Assembly (NCBI GenBank): GCA_920105625.2
Contig: CAKKTE020000052.1
Span: 186,001 to 250,000, forward strand
Direction of reading: 5' to 3'
Origin: Clusia tigrina
Lineage: Eukaryota; Arthropoda; Insecta; Diptera; Clusiidae
Length of the DNA stretch: 64,000 nt
The notes under the pieces: model-generated
What the model was told of the DNA's origin: nothing
Databases searched by the model: none
Seen by the model: the letters and a program-made list of their open reading frames with translations, nothing else
Translations under genes and position numbers: made by a program
Shown: positions 28,091-42,318 of the stretch, piece by piece
Position numbering within the stretch: the first letter of the stretch is position 1
Layout: each line of letters begins with the position of its first letter

Positions 28091-29655
28091 AACTTCTATA
28101 CGGTACGTCCTACACCTATCATAGTTTGCAACATACAAATGCTTGTAACTTTTTACTGGAGCGTCATAAAATCTTCAAATTTTGTAACAATAAAGTACTC
28201 GAGCCTCTTGTCAATTTCAGCTAGCGCTCAAAGCTATGCTACACTTGAGTCCCAAAGCAAACACTAATAAAACTTCAAATGGCCCTAACTTCTATACAGT
28301 ACGTCCTATACCTATCAAAGTTTGCAACATACAAATGCTTGTAACTTTTTACTGGAGCGTCATAAAACCTTTAAATTGTGTAACAATAAAGTACACGAGC
28401 CTCTTGTCAATTTAAGCTATCGCCCAAAGCCATGCTACCCTTGAGTCCCAAATCAAACACTGATAAAACTTCAAATGGCCCTAACTTCTATGTGGCACGT
28501 CCTATACCTATCAAAGTTTGCAACATACAAATGCTTGTAACCTTTTACTGGAACATCATAAAAACTTGAAATTTTCTAACAATAAAGTACTGGAGCCTCT
28601 TCTCAATTTAAGCTATCGCTCAAAGCTATGCTACCCTTGAGTCCCAAATCAAACACTGATAAAACTTCAAATGGCCCTAACTTCTATACGGTACGTCCTA
28701 CACCTATCAAACTTTGCTATATACAAATGCTTGTAACTTTTTACTGGAGCGTCATAAAACCTTGAAATTTTGTAACAATAATGTACTCGAGCCTCTTGTC
28801 AATTTAAGCTATCGCTCAAAGCTATGCTACCCTTGAGTCCCAAATCAAACACTGATAAAACTTCAAATGGCCCTAACTTCTATACGGTACGTCCTACACC
28901 TATCATAGTTTGCCACATACAAATGCTTGTAACTTTTTACTGGAGCGTCATAAAACCTTGAAATTGTGTAACAATAAAGTACACGAGCCTCTTGTCAATT
29001 TAAGCTATCGCTCAAAGCTATGCTACCCTTGAGTCCCAAATCAAACACTGATAAAACTTCAAATGGCCCTAACTTCTATATGGTACGTCCTACACCAATC
29101 AAAGTTTGCAACATACAAATGCTTGTAACTTTTTACTGGAGCGTCATAAAACCTTGAAATTTTGTAACAATAAAGTTCTCGAGCCTCTCGTCAATCTAAG
29201 CTATCGCTCAAAGCTATGCTACCCTTGAGTCCCAAATCAAACACTGATAACTTCAAATGGCCCTAACTTCTATACGGCACGTCCTACACCTATCAAAGTT
29301 TGCAACATACAAATGCTTGTAACTTTTTACTGCAGCGTCATGAGACCTTGAAATTTTGTAACAATAAAGTGCTCGAGCGTCTTGTCAATTTAAGCTATCG
29401 CTCAGAGCTATGCTACCCTTGAGTCCCAAATCAAACACTGATAAAACTTCAAATGGCCCTAACTTTTATACGGTACGTCCTACACCTATCAAAGTTTGCA
29501 ACATAAAAATTCTTGTAACTTTTTACTGGAGCGTCATAAAATCTTGAAATTTTGTAACAATAAAGTACTCGAGCCTCTTGTCAATTTAAGCTATCGCTCA
29601 AAGCTATGCTACCCTTGAGTCCCAAATCAAACATTGATAAAACTTCAAATGGCCC
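28090..29655. repeat. 8-unit block, first copy (1,566 bp)
   Basis: Matches the next block at a constant 1,566 bp, that is 8 x 196 minus 2. The missing 2 bp is visible as GATAACTTC instead of GATAAAACTTC near 29,257. Private shared variants are GTCCCAAAGCAAAC (28,249 and 29,815), CGCCCAAAGCCATG, CTGGAACATCAT with TTTTCTAACAATAAAG, and CAATAATGTACTCG. The left boundary is set where ATGACCC here opposes ATGGCCC in the second copy. Confidence 0.88.
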
Positions 29656-31221
29656 TAACTTCTATACGGTACGTCCTACACCTATCATAGTTTGCAACAT
29701 ACAAATGCTTGTAACTTTTTACTGGAGCGTCATAAAATCTTCAAATTTTGTAACAATAAAGTACTCGAGCCTCTTGTCAATTTCAGCTAGCGCTCAAAGC
29801 TATGCTACACTTGAGTCCCAAAGCAAACACTAATAAAACTTCAAATGGCCCTAACTTCTATACAGTACGTCCTATACCTATCAAAGTTTGCAACATACAA
29901 ATGCTTGTAACTTTTTACTGGAGCGTCATAAAACCTTTAAATTGTGTAACAATAAAGTACACGAGCCTCTTGTCAATTTAAGCTATCGCCCAAAGCCATG
30001 CTACCCTTGAGTCCCAAATCAAACACTGATAAAACTTCAAATGGCCCTAACTTCTATGTGGCACGTCCTATACCTATCAAAGTTTGCAACATACAAATGC
30101 TTGTAACCTTTTACTGGAACATCATAAAAACTTGAAATTTTCTAACAATAAAGTACTGGAGCCTCTTCTCAATTTAAGCTATCGCTCAAAGCTATGCTAC
30201 CCTTGAGTCCCAAATCAAACACTGATAAAACTTCAAATGGCCCTAACTTCTATACGGTACGTCCTACACCTATCAAACTTTGCTATATACAAATGCTTGT
30301 AACTTTTTACTGGAGCGTCATAAAACCTTGAAATTTTGTAACAATAATGTACTCGAGCCTCTTGTCAATTTAAGCTATCGCTCAAAGCTATGCTACCCTT
30401 GAGTCCCAAATCAAACACTGATAAAACTTCAAATGGCCCTAACTTCTATACGGTACGTCCTACACCTATCATAGTTTGCCACATACAAATGCTTGTAACT
30501 TTTTACTGGAGCGTCATAAAACCTTGAAATTGTGTAACAATAAAGTACACGAGCCTCTTGTCAATTTAAGCTATCGCTCAAAGCTATGCTACCCTTGAGT
30601 CCCAAATCAAACACTGATAAAACTTCAAATGGCCCTAACTTCTATATGGTACGTCCTACACCTATCAAAGTTTGCAACATACAAATGCTTGTAACTTTTT
30701 ACTGGAGCGTCATAAAACCTTGAAATTTTGTAACAATAAAGTTCTCGAGCCTCTCGTCAATCTAAGCTATCGCTCAAAGCTATGCTACCCTTGAGTCCCA
30801 AATCAAACACTGATAACTTCAAATGGCCCTAACTTCTATACGGCACGTCCTACACCTATCAAAGTTTGCAACATACAAATGCTTGTAACTTTTTACTGCA
30901 GCGTCATGAGACCTTGAAATTTTGTAACAATAAAGTGCTCGAGCGTCTTGTCAATTTAAGCTATCGCTCAGAGCTATGCTACCCTTGAGTCCCAAATCAA
31001 ACACTGATAAAACTTCAAATGGCCCTAACTTTTATACGGTACGTCCTACACCTATCAAAGTTTGCAACATAAAAATTCTTGTAACTTTTTACTGGAGCGT
31101 CATAAAATCTTGAAATTTTGTAACAATAAAGTACTCGAGCCTCTTGTCAATTTAAGCTATCGCTCAAAGCTATGCTACCCTTGAGTCCAAATCAAACATT
31201 GATAAAACTTCAAATGGCCCT
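29656..31221. repeat. 8-unit block, second copy (1,566 bp)
   Basis: Nearly identical to the first copy, including the 2-bp deletion, now near 30,822. Differences noticed are CACCAATC (29,095) against CACCTATC and a 1-bp loss giving GAGTCCAAATC near 31,187. The match ends near 31,245, where ACCTGTCAAAGTTTTC replaces ACCTATCATAGTTTGC. Its last 200 bp overlap the start of the super-repeat segment that follows. Confidence 0.87.
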
Positions 31222-34200
31222 AACTTCTATACGGTACGTCCTACACCTGTCAAAGTTTTCAACATACAAATACTTGTAACTTTTTACTGCAGCGTCATAA
31301 AACCTTGAAATTTTGTAACAATAAAGTACACGAGCCTCTTGTCAATTTAAGCTATCGCTCAAAGCTATGCTACCCTTGAGTCCCAAATGAAACACTGATA
31401 AAACTTCAAATGGCCCTAACTTCTATGCGGCACGTCCTACACCTATCAAAGTTTGCAACATACAAATGCTTGTAACTTTTTATTGGAGCGTCATTAAACC
31501 TTGAAATTTTGTAATAATAAAGTACTCGAACCTCTTGTCAATTTAAGCTATCGCTCAAAGCTATGGTACCCTTGAGTTCCAAATCAAACACTGATAAAAC
31601 TTCAAATGGCCCTAACTTCTATACGGTACGTCCAACACCTATCAAAGTTTGCAACATAAAAATGCTTGTAACTTTTTACTGGAGCGTCATAAAATCTTGA
31701 AATTTTGTAACAATAAAGTACTCGAGCCTCTTGTCAATTTAAGCTATCGCTCAAAGCTATGCTGCCCTTGAGTCCCAAATCAAACACTGATAAAACTTCA
31801 AATGGCCCTAACTTCTGTACAGTATGTCCTACACCTATCATAGTTTGCAACATACAAATGCTTGTAACTTTTTACTGTAGCGTCATAAAACCTTGAAATT
31901 TTTTAACAGTAAAGTACTCGAGCCTCTTGTCAATTTAAGCTATAGCTCAAAGCTATGCTACCCTTGAGTCCGAAATCAAACACTGATAATACTTTTAAAT
32001 GGACCTAATTTCTATACGGTACGTCCTACACCTATCAAAGTTTGCAACATACAAATGCTTGTAACTTTTTACTGGAGCGTCATTAAACCTTGAAATTTTG
32101 TAACAATAAAGTACTCGAACCTCTTGTCAATTTAAGCTATCGCTCAAAGCTATGCTACCCTTTAGTCCCAAATCAAACACTGATAAAACTTCAAATGGCC
32201 CTAACTTCTATACGGTTCGTCCTACACCTATCAAAGTTTGCAACATACAAATGCTTGTAACTTTTTACTGGAGCGTCATAAAACCTTGAAATTGTGTAAC
32301 AATAAAGTACACGAGCCTCTTGTCAATTTAAGCTATCGCTCAAAGCTATGCTACCCTTCAGTCCCAAACACTGATAAAACTTCAAATGGCCCTAACTTCT
32401 ATGCGGCACGTCCTACACCTATCAAAGTTTGCAACATACAAATGCTTGTAACCTTTTACTGGAGCATCATAAAAACTTGCAATTTTGTAACAATAAAGTA
32501 CTCGAGCCTCTTCTCAATTTAAGCTATCGCTCAAAGCTATGCTACCATTGAGTCCCAAATCAAACACTGATAAAACTTCAAATGGCCCTAACTTCTATAT
32601 GGTACAACCTACACCTAGCAAAGTTTGCAACATACAAATTCTTGTAACTTTTTACTGGAGCGTCATAAAACCTTGAAATTTTGTAACAATAAAGTTCTTG
32701 AGCCTCTTGTCAATCTAAGCTATCGCTCAAAGCTATGCTACCCTTGAGTCCCAAATCAAACACTTTTAAAACTTCAAATGGCCCTAACTTCTATACGGTA
32801 CGTCCTACACCTATCAAAGTTTGCACATACAAATGCTTGTAACTTTTACTAGAGCGTCATAAAACCTTGAAATTTTGTAACAATAAAGTACTCGAGCCTC
32901 TTGTCAATTTCAGCTATCGCTCAAAGCTATGCTACCCTTGAGTCCCAAATCAAACACTGATGAAACTTCAAAAAATGTCCCTAACTTCCATACAGTACAT
33001 CCTACACCTATCAAAGTTTGCAACATAAAAATTCTTGTAACTTTTTACTGGAGCGTCATAAAACCTTGAAATTTTGTAACAATAAAGTTCTCGAGCCTCT
33101 CGTCAATCTAAGCTATCGCTCAAAGCTATGCTACCCTTGAGTCCCAAATCAAACACTGATAAAACTTCAAATGGCCCTAACTTCTATACGGCACGTCCTA
33201 CACCTATCAAAGTTTGCAACATACAAATGCTTGTAACTTTTTACTGCAGCGTTATGAGACCTTGAAATTTTGTAACAATAAAGTGCTCGAGCGTCTTGTC
33301 AATTTAAGCTATCGCTCAAAGCTATGCTACCCTTGAGTCCCAAATCAAACACTGATAAAACTTCAAATGGCCCTAACTTCTATACGGTACGTCCTACACC
33401 TATCAAAGTTTGCAACATAAAAATTCTTGTAACTTTTTACTGGAGCGTCATAAAATCTTGAAATTTTGTAACAATAAAGTACTCGAGCCTCTTGTCAATT
33501 TAAGCTATCGCTCAAAGCTATGCTACCCTTGAGTCCCAAATCAAACATTGATAAAACTTCAAATGGCCCTAACTTCTATACGGTACGTCCTACACCTGTC
33601 AAAGTTTGCAACATACAAATACTTGTAACTTTTTACTGCAGCGTCATAAAACCTTGAAATTTTGTAACAATGAAGTACTCGAGCCTCTTGTCAATTTAAG
33701 CTATCGCTCAAAGTTATGCTACCCTTGAGTCCAAAATCAAACACTGATAAAACTTCAAATGGCCCTAACTTCTATACGGTACGTCCTACCCCTATCAAAG
33801 TTTGAAACATACAAATGCTTGTAACTTTTTACTGGAGCGTCATAAAACCTTGAAATTTTGTAACAGTAAAGTACTCGAGCCTCTTGTCAATTTAAGCTAT
33901 AGCTCAAAGCTATGCTACCCTTGAGTCCGAAATCAAACACTGATAATACTTTTAAATGGACCTAACTTCTATACGGTACGTCCTACACCTATCAAAGTTT
34001 GCAACATACAAATGCTTGTAACTTTTTACTGGAGCGTCATTAAACCTTGAAATTTTGTAACAATAAAGTACTCGAACCTCTTGTCAATTTAAGCTATGGC
34101 TCAAAGCTATGCTACCCTTTAGTCCCAAATCAAACACTGATAAAACTTCAAATGGCCCTAACTTCTATACGGTACGCCCTACACCTATTAAAGTTTGCAA

Positions 34201-34263
34201 CATACAAATGCTTGTAACTTTTTACTGGAGCGTCATAAAATCTTGAAATTGTGTAACAATAAA

Positions 34264-37200
34264 GTACACGAGCCTCTCGTCAATCTAAGCTATCGCTCAA
34301 AGCTATGCTACCCTTGAGTCCCAAATCAAACACTGATAAAACTTCAAATGGCCCTAACTTCTATACGGCACGTCCTACACCTATCAAAGTTTGCAACATA
34401 CAAATGCTTGTAACTTTTTACTGCAGCGTCATGAGACCTTGAAATTTTGTAACAATAAAGTGCTCGAGCGTCTTGTCAATTTAAGCTATCGCTCAAAGCT
34501 ATGCTACCCTTGAGTCCCAAATAAAACACTGATAAAACTTCAAATGGCCCTAACTTCTATACGGTACGTCCTACACCTATCAAAGTTTGCAACATAAAAA
34601 TTCTTGTAACTTTTTACTGGAGCGTCATAAAATCTTGAAATTTTGTAACAATAAAGTACTCGAGCCTCTTGTCAATTTAAGCTATCGCTCAAAGCTATGC
34701 TACCCTTGAGTCCCAAATCAAACATTGATAAAACTTCAAATGGCCCTAACTTCTATACGGTACGTCCTACACCTGTCAAAGTTTACAACATACAAATACT
34801 TGTAACTTTTTACTGCAGCGTCATAAAACCTTGAAATTTTGTAACAATAAAGTACTCGAGCCTCTTGTCAATTTAAGCTATCGCTCAAACCTATGCTACC
34901 CTTGAGTCCAAAATCAAACACTGATAAAACTTCAAATGGCCCTAACTTCTATACGGTACGTCCTACCCCTATCAAAGTTTGAAACACAAATACTTGTAAC
35001 TTTTTACTGGAGCGTCATAAAACCTTGAAATTTTGTAACAGTAAAGTACTCGAGCCTCTTGTCAATTTAAGCTATAGCTCAAAGCTATGCTACCCTTGAG
35101 TCCGAAATCAAACACTGATAATACTTTTAAATGGACCTAACTTCTATACGGTACGTCCTACACCTGTCAAAGTTTGCAACATACAAATGCTTGTAACTTT
35201 TTACTGGAGCGTCATTAAACCTTGAAATTTTGTAACAATAAAGTACTCGAACCTCTTGTCAATTTAAGCTATCGCTCAAAGCTATGCTACCCTTTAGTCC
35301 CAAATCAAACACTGATAAAACTTCAAATGGCCCTAACTTCTATACGGTACGTCCTACACCTATTAAAGTTTGCAACATACAAATGCTTCTAACTTTTTAC
35401 TGGAGCGTCATAAAACCTTGAAATTGTGTAACAATAAAGTACACGAGCCTCTTGTCAATTTAAGCTATCGCTCAAAGCTATGCTACCCTTGAGTCCCAAA
35501 CCAAACACTGATAAAACTTCAAATGGCCCTAACTTCTATGCGGCACGTCCTACACCTATCAAAGTTTGCAACATACAAATGCTTGTAACTTTTTATTGGA
35601 GCGTCATTAAACCTTGAAATTTTGTGATAATAAAGTACTCGAACCTCTTGTCAATTTAAGCTATCGCTCAAAGCTGTGGTACCCTTGAGTTCCAAATCAA
35701 ACACTGATAAAACTTCAAATGGCCCTAACTTCTATACGGTACGTCCTACACCTATCAAAGTTTGCAACATAAAAATGCTTGTAACTTTTTACTGGAGCGT
35801 CATAAAATCTTGAAATTTTGTAACAATAAAGTACTCGAGCCTCTTGTCAATTTAAGCTATCGCTCAAAGCTATGCTACCCTTGAGTCCCAAATCAAACAC
35901 TGATAAAACTTTAAATGGCCCTAACTTCTGTACAGTATGTCCTACACCTATCAAAGTTTGCAACATACAAATGCTTGTAACTTTTTACTGGAACGTCATA
36001 AAACCTTGAAATTTTGTAACAGTAAAGTACTCGAGCCTCTTGTCAATTTAAGCTATAGCTCAAAGCTATGCTACCCTTTAGTCCCAACTCAAACACTGAT
36101 AAAACTTCAAATGGCCCTAACTTCTATGCGGCACGTCCTACACCTATCAAAGTTTGCAACATACAAATGCTTGTAACCTTTTACTGGAGCATCATAAAAA
36201 CTTGCAATTTTGTAACAATAAAGTACTCGAGCCTCTTCTCAATTTAAGCTATCGCTCAAAGCTATGCTACCATTGAGTCCCAAATCAAACACTGATAAAA
36301 CTTCAAATGGCCCTAACTTCTATATGGTACAACCTACACCTAGCAAAGTTTGCAACATACAAATTCTTGTAAGTTTTTACTGGAGCGTCATAAAACCTTG
36401 AAATTTTGTAACAATAAAGTTCTCGAGCCTCTCGTCAATCTAAGCTATCGCTCAAAGCTATGCTACCCTTGAGTCCCAAATCAAACACTGATAAAACTTC
36501 AAATGGCCCTAACTTCTATACGGCACGTCCTACACCTATCAAAGTTTGCAACATACAAATGCTTGTAACTTTTTACTGCAGCGTCATAAGACCTTGAAAT
36601 TTTGTAACAATAAAGTGCTCGAGCGTCTTGTCAATTTAAGCTATCGCTCAAAGCTATGCTACCCTTGAGTCCCAAATAAAACACTGATAAAACTTCAAGT
36701 ACGGTACGTCCTACACCTATCAAAGTTTGCAACATAAAAATTCTTGTAACTTTTTACTGGAGCGTCATAAAATCTTGAAATTTTGTAACAATAAAGTACT
36801 CGAGCCTCTTGTCAATTTAAGCTATCGCTCAAAGCTATGCTACCCTTGAGTCCCAAATCAAACATTGATAAAACTTCAAATGGCCCTAACTTCTATACGG
36901 TACGTCCTACACCTGTCAAAGTTTGCAACATACAAATACTTGTAACTTTTTACTGCAGCGCAATAAAACCTTGAAATTTTGTAACAATAAAGTACTCGAG
37001 CCTCTTGTCAATTTAAGCTATCGCTCAAAGCTATGCTACCCTTGAGTCCAAAATCAAACACTGATAAAACTTCAAATGGCCCTAACTTCTATACGGTACG
37101 TCCTACCCCTATCAAAGTTTGAAACACAAATGCTTGTAACTTTTTACTGGAGCGTCATAAAACCTTGAAATTTTGTAACAGTAAAGTACTCGAGCCTCTT

Positions 37201-38580
37201 GTCAATTTAAGCTATAGCTCAAAGCTATGCTACCCTTGAGTCCGAAATCAAATACTGATAATACTTTTAAATGGACCTAACTTCTATACGGTACGTCCTA
37301 CACCTGTCAAAGTTTGCAACATACAAATGCTTGTAACTTTTTACTGGAGCGTCATTAAACCTTGAAATTTTGTAACAATAAAGTACTCGAACCTCTTGTC
37401 AATTTAAGCTATCGCTCAAAGCTATGCTACCCTTTAGTCCCAAATCAAACACTGATAAAACTTCAAATGGCCCTAACTTCTATACGGTACGTCCTACACC
37501 TATTAAAGTTTGCAACATACAAATGCTTCTAACTTTTTACTGGAGCGTCATAAAACCTTGAAATTGTGTAACAATAAAGTACACGAGCCTCTTGTCAATT
37601 TAAGCTATCGCTCAAAGCTATGCTACCCTTGAGTCCCAAACCAAACACTGATAAAACTTCAAATGGCCCTAACTTCTATGCGGCACGTCCTACACCTATC
37701 AAAGTTTGCAACATACAAATGCTTGTAACTTTTTATTGGAGCGTCATTAAACCTTGAAATTTTGTGATAATAAAGTACTCGAACCTCTTGTCAATTTAAG
37801 CTATCGCTCAAAGCTATGGTACCCTTGAGTTCCAAATCAAACACTGATAAAACTTCAAATGGCCCTAACTTCTATACGGTACGTCCTACACCTATCAAAG
37901 ATTGCAACATAAAAATGCTTGTAACTTTTTACTGGAGCGTCATAAAATCTTGAAATTTTGTAACAATAAAGTACTCGAGCCTCTTGTCAATTTAAGCTAT
38001 CGCTCAAAGCTATGCTACCCTTGAGTCCCAAATCAAACACTGATAAAACTTCAAATGGCCCTAACTTCTGTACAGTATGTCCTACACCTATCAAAGTTTG
38101 CAACATACAAATGCTTGTAACTTTTTACTGGAGCGTCATAAAACCTTGAAATTTTGTAACAGTAAAGTACTCGAGCCTCTTGTCAATTTAAGCTATAGCT
38201 CAAAGCTATGCTACCCTTGAGTCCGAAATCAAACACTGATAATACTTTTAAATGGACCTAATTTCTATACGGTACGTCCTACACCTATCAAAGTTTGCAA
38301 CATACAAATGCTGTTAACCTTTTACTGGAGCATCATAAAAACTTGCAATTTTGTAACAATAAAGTACTCGAGCCTCTTCTCAATTTAAGCTATCGCTCAA
38401 AGCTATGCTACCATTGAGTCCCAAATCAAACACAGATAAAACTTCAAATGGCCCTAACTTCTATATGGTACAACCTACACCTAGCAAAGTTTGCAACATA
38501 CAAATTCTTGTAACTTTTTACTGGAGCGTCATAAAACCTTCAAATTTTGTAACAATAAAGTTCTTGAGCCTCTTGTCAAT
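34264..38580. repeat. 11-unit doublet inside segment A (offset 2,155 then 2,140 bp)
   Basis: The CTCGTCAATCTAAGC unit lies at 33,099, 34,276 and 36,431: first 1,177 bp (6 units plus 1), then 2,155 bp (11 units minus 1). After 36,699 the offset falls to 2,140 bp because of the 15-bp net deletion there. The pairing is interrupted near 36,070-36,180, where the first half has CTTTAGTCCCAACTC and the second CTTGAGTCCGAAATC, and resumes at the CATCATAAAAACTTGC unit (36,190 against 38,331). The same arrangement recurs 10,180 bp away in segment B. Confidence 0.78.
36692..36712. other. 15-bp net deletion marker, copy A
   Basis: ACTTCAA is followed directly by GTACGGTACG. The ATGGCCCTAACTTCTA stretch normally at offsets 65-80 is absent and one G is present, a net loss of 15 bp. 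Only two units in the window have this lesion. Confidence 0.92.
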
Positions 38581-39574
38581 CTAAGCTATCGCTCAAAGCT
38601 ATGCTACCCTTGAGTCCCAAATCAAACACTTTTAAAACTTCAAATGGCCCTAACTTCTATGCGGTACGTCCTACACCTATCAAAGTTTGCAACATACAAA
38701 TGCTTGTAACTTTTACTGGAGCGTCATAAAACCTTGAAATTTTGTAACAATAAAGTACTCGAGCCTCTTGTCAATTTAAGCTATCGCTCAAAGCTATGCT
38801 ACCCTTGAGTCCCAAATCAAACACTGATGAAACTTCAAAAAATGTCCCTAACTTCCATACAGTACGTCCTACACCTATCAAAGTTTGCAACATACAAATG
38901 CTTGTAACTTTTACTGGAGCGTCATAAAACCTTGAAATTTTGTAACAATAAAGTACTCGAGCCTCTTGTCAATTTAAGCTATCGCTCAAAGCTATGCTAC
39001 CCTTGAGTCCCAAATCAAACACTGATAAAACTTCAAATGGCCCTAACTTCTGTACAGTATGTCCTACACCTATCAAAGTTTGCAACATACAAATGCTTGT
39101 AACTTTTTACTGGAGCGTCATAAAACCTTGAAATTTTGTAACAATAAAGTACTCGAGCCTCTTGTCAATTTAAGCTATAGCTCAAAGTTATGCTACCCTT
39201 GAGTCCCAAATCAAACACTGATAATACTTCAAATGGCCCTAACTTCTATACGGTACGTCCTACACCAATCAAAGTTTGCAACATACAAATGCTTGTAACT
39301 TTTTAGTGGAGCGTCATAAAACCTTGAAATTTTGTAACAATAAAGTACTCGAACCTCTTGTCAATTTAAGCTATCGCTCAAAGTTATGCTACCCTTTAGT
39401 CCCAAATCAAACACTGATCAAACTTCAAATCGCCCTAACTTCTATACGGTACGTCCTACACCTATCAAAGTTGGCAACATACAAATGCTTGTAACTTTTT
39501 ACTGCAGCGTCATAAAACCTTGAAATTTTGTAACAATAAAGTACTCGAGCCTCTTGTCAATTTAAGCTATCGCT

Positions 39575-40945
39575 CAAAGCTATGCTACCCTTGAGTCCCA
39601 AATCAAACACTGATAAAATTTCAAATGGCCCTAACTTCTATACGGTACGTCCTACACCTATCATAGTTTGCAACATACAAATGCTTGTAACTTTTTACTG
39701 GAGCGTCATAAAATCTTCAAATTTTGTAACAATACAGTACTCGAGCCTCTTGTCAATTTCAGCTATCGCTCAAAGCTATGCTACCCTTGAGTCCCAAATC
39801 AAACACTGATAAAACTTCAAATGGCCCTAACTTTTATACGGTACGTCCTACACCTATCAAAGTTTGCAACATAAAAATTCTTGTAACTTTTTACTGGAGC
39901 GTCATAAAATCTTGAAATTTTGTAACAATAAAGTACTCGAGCCTCTTGTCAATTTAAGCTATCGCTCAAAGCTATGCTACCCTTGAGTCCCAAATCAAAC
40001 ATTGATAAAACTTCAAATGGCCCTAACTTCTATACGGTACGTCCTACACCTGTCAAAGTTTTCAACATACAAATACTTGTAACTTTTTACTGCAGCGTCA
40101 TAAAACCTTGAAATTTTGTAACAATAAAGTACACGAGCCTCTTGTCAATTTAAGCTATCGCTCAAAGCTATGCTACCCTTGAGTCCCAAATGAAACACTG
40201 ATAAAACTTCAAATGGCCCTAACTTCTATGCGGCACGTCCTACACCTATCAAAGTTTGCAACATACAAATGCTTGTAACTTTTTATTGGAGCGTCATTAA
40301 ACCTTGAAATTTTGTAATAATAAAGTACTCGAACCTCTTGTCAATTTAAGCTATCGCTCAAAGCTATGGTACCCTTGAGTTCCAAATCAAACACTGATAA
40401 AACTTCAAATGGCCCTAACTTCTATACGGTACGTCCAACACCTATCAAAGTTAGCAACATAAAAATGCTTGTAACTTTTTACTGGAGCGTCATAAAATCT
40501 TGAAATTTTGTAACAATAAAGTACTCGAGCCTCTTGTCAATTTAAGCTATCGCTCAAAGCTATGCTGCCCTTGAGTCCCAAATCAAACACTGATAAAACT
40601 TCAAATGGCCCTAACTTCTGTACAGTATGTCCTACACCTATCATAGTTTGCAACATACAAATGCTTGTAACTTTTTACTGTAGCGTCATAAAACCTTGAA
40701 ATTTTTTAACAGTAAAGTACTCGAGCCTCTTGTCAATTTAAGCTATAGTTCAAAGCTATGCTACCCTTGACTCCGAAATCAAACACTGATAATACTTTTA
40801 AATGGACCTAATTTCTATACGGTACGTCCTACACCTATCAAAGTTTGCAACATACAAATGCTTGTAACTTTTTACTGGAGCGTCATTAAACCTTGAAATT
40901 TTGAAACAATAAAGTATTCGAACCTCTTGTCAATTTAAGCTATCG
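39575..40945. repeat. 7-unit block, first copy (about 1,372 bp)
   Basis: Matches 40,946-42,318 at 1,372-1,373 bp, exactly seven units. Shared variants in order are the TTTCAG class unit, AACTTTTATACGG, CCTGTCAAAGTTTTC, CCAAATGAAACACTG, GTAATAATAAAG with TATGGTACCC, and CCAACACCTATC. The same unit order also appears once at 31,010-32,150. Confidence 0.85.
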
Positions 40946-42318
40946 CTCAAAGCTATGCTACCCTTGAGTCCCAAATCAAACACTGATAAAATTTCAAATG
41001 GCCCTAACTTCTATACGGTACGTCCTACACCTATCATAGTTTGCAACATACAAATGCTTGTAACTTTTTACTGGAGCGTCATAAAATCTTCAAATTTTGT
41101 AACAATAAAGTACTCGAGCCTCTTGTCAATTTCACCTATCGCTCAAAGCTATGCTACCCTTGAGTCCCAAATCAAACACTGATAAAACTTCAAATGGCCC
41201 TAACTTTTATACGGTACGTCCTACACCTATCAAAGTTTGCAACATAAAATTCTTGTAACTTTTTACTGGAGCGTCATAAAATCTTGAAATTTTGTAACAA
41301 TAAAGTACTCGAGCCTCTTGTCAATTTAAGCTATCGCTCAAAGCTATGCTACCCTTGAGTCCCAAATCAAACATTGATAAAACTTCAAATGGCCCTAACT
41401 TCTATACGGTACGTCCTACACCTGTCAAAGTTTTCAACATACAAATACTTGTAACTTTTTACTGCAGCGTCATAAAACCTTGAAATTTTGTAACAATAAA
41501 GTACACGAGCCTCTTGTCAATTTAAGCTATCGCTCAAAGCTATGCTACCCTTGAGTCCCAAATGAAACACTGATAAAACTTCAAATGGCCCTAACTTCTA
41601 TGCGGCACGTCCTACACCTATCAAAGTTTGCAACATACAAATGCTTGTAACTTTTTATTGGAGCGTCATTAAACCTTGAAATTTTGTAATAATAAAGTAC
41701 TCGAACCTCTTGTCAATTTAAGCTATCGCTCAAAGCTATGGTACCCTTGAGTTCCAAATCAAACACTGATAAAACTTCAAATGGCCCTAACTTCTATACG
41801 GTACGTCCAACACCTATCAAAGTTTGCAACATAAAAATGCTTGTAACTTTTTACTGGAGCGTCATAAAATCTTGAAATTTTGTAACAATAAAGTACTCGA
41901 GCCTCTTGTCAATTTAAGCTATCGCTCAAAGCTATGCTGCCCTTGAGTCCCAAATCAAACACTGATAAAACTTCAAATGGCCCTAACTTCTGTACAGTAT
42001 GTCCTACACCTATCATAGTTTGCAACATACAAATGCTTGTAACTTTTTACTGTAGCGTCATAAAACCTTGAAATTTTTTAACAGTAAAGTACTCGAGCCT
42101 CTTGTCAATTTAAGCTATAGCTCAAAGCTATGCTACCCTTGAGTCCGAAATCAAACACTGATAATACTTTTAAATGGACCTAATTTCTATACGGTACGTC
42201 CTACACCTATCAAAGTTTGCAACATACAAATGCTTGTAACTTTTTACTGGAGCGTCATAAAACCTTGAAATTTTGTAACAATAAAGTACTCGAACCTCTT
42301 GTCAATTTAAGCTATCGC
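40946..42318. repeat. 7-unit block, second copy
   Basis: Same unit order as 39,575-40,945. Private differences include loss of one A in ACATAAAATTC near 41,243. The right part of this block is also the left part of super-repeat segment B, so the 7-unit tandem step sits at the junction of the two long segments. Confidence 0.85.

Larger units (their letters stand above)
31010..39815. repeat. super-repeat segment A (first copy of a duplication of about 10.18 kb)
   Basis: Matches sequence 10,175 bp downstream at its left end and exactly 10,180 bp downstream from about 32,365 on. The 5-bp step is a private deletion (GTCCCAAACACTG instead of GTCCCAAATCAAACACTG) at about 32,362 in this copy. Shared landmarks are TTCAAAAAATG at 32,967 and 38,834, the 15-bp net deletion at 36,699, GAAACACAAAT at 34,981 and 37,121, and GGTACAACCTACACCTAGC near 32,600, 36,330 and 38,470. 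From about 39,190 to 39,815 the match continues at 12,340 bp instead. Confidence 0.9.
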
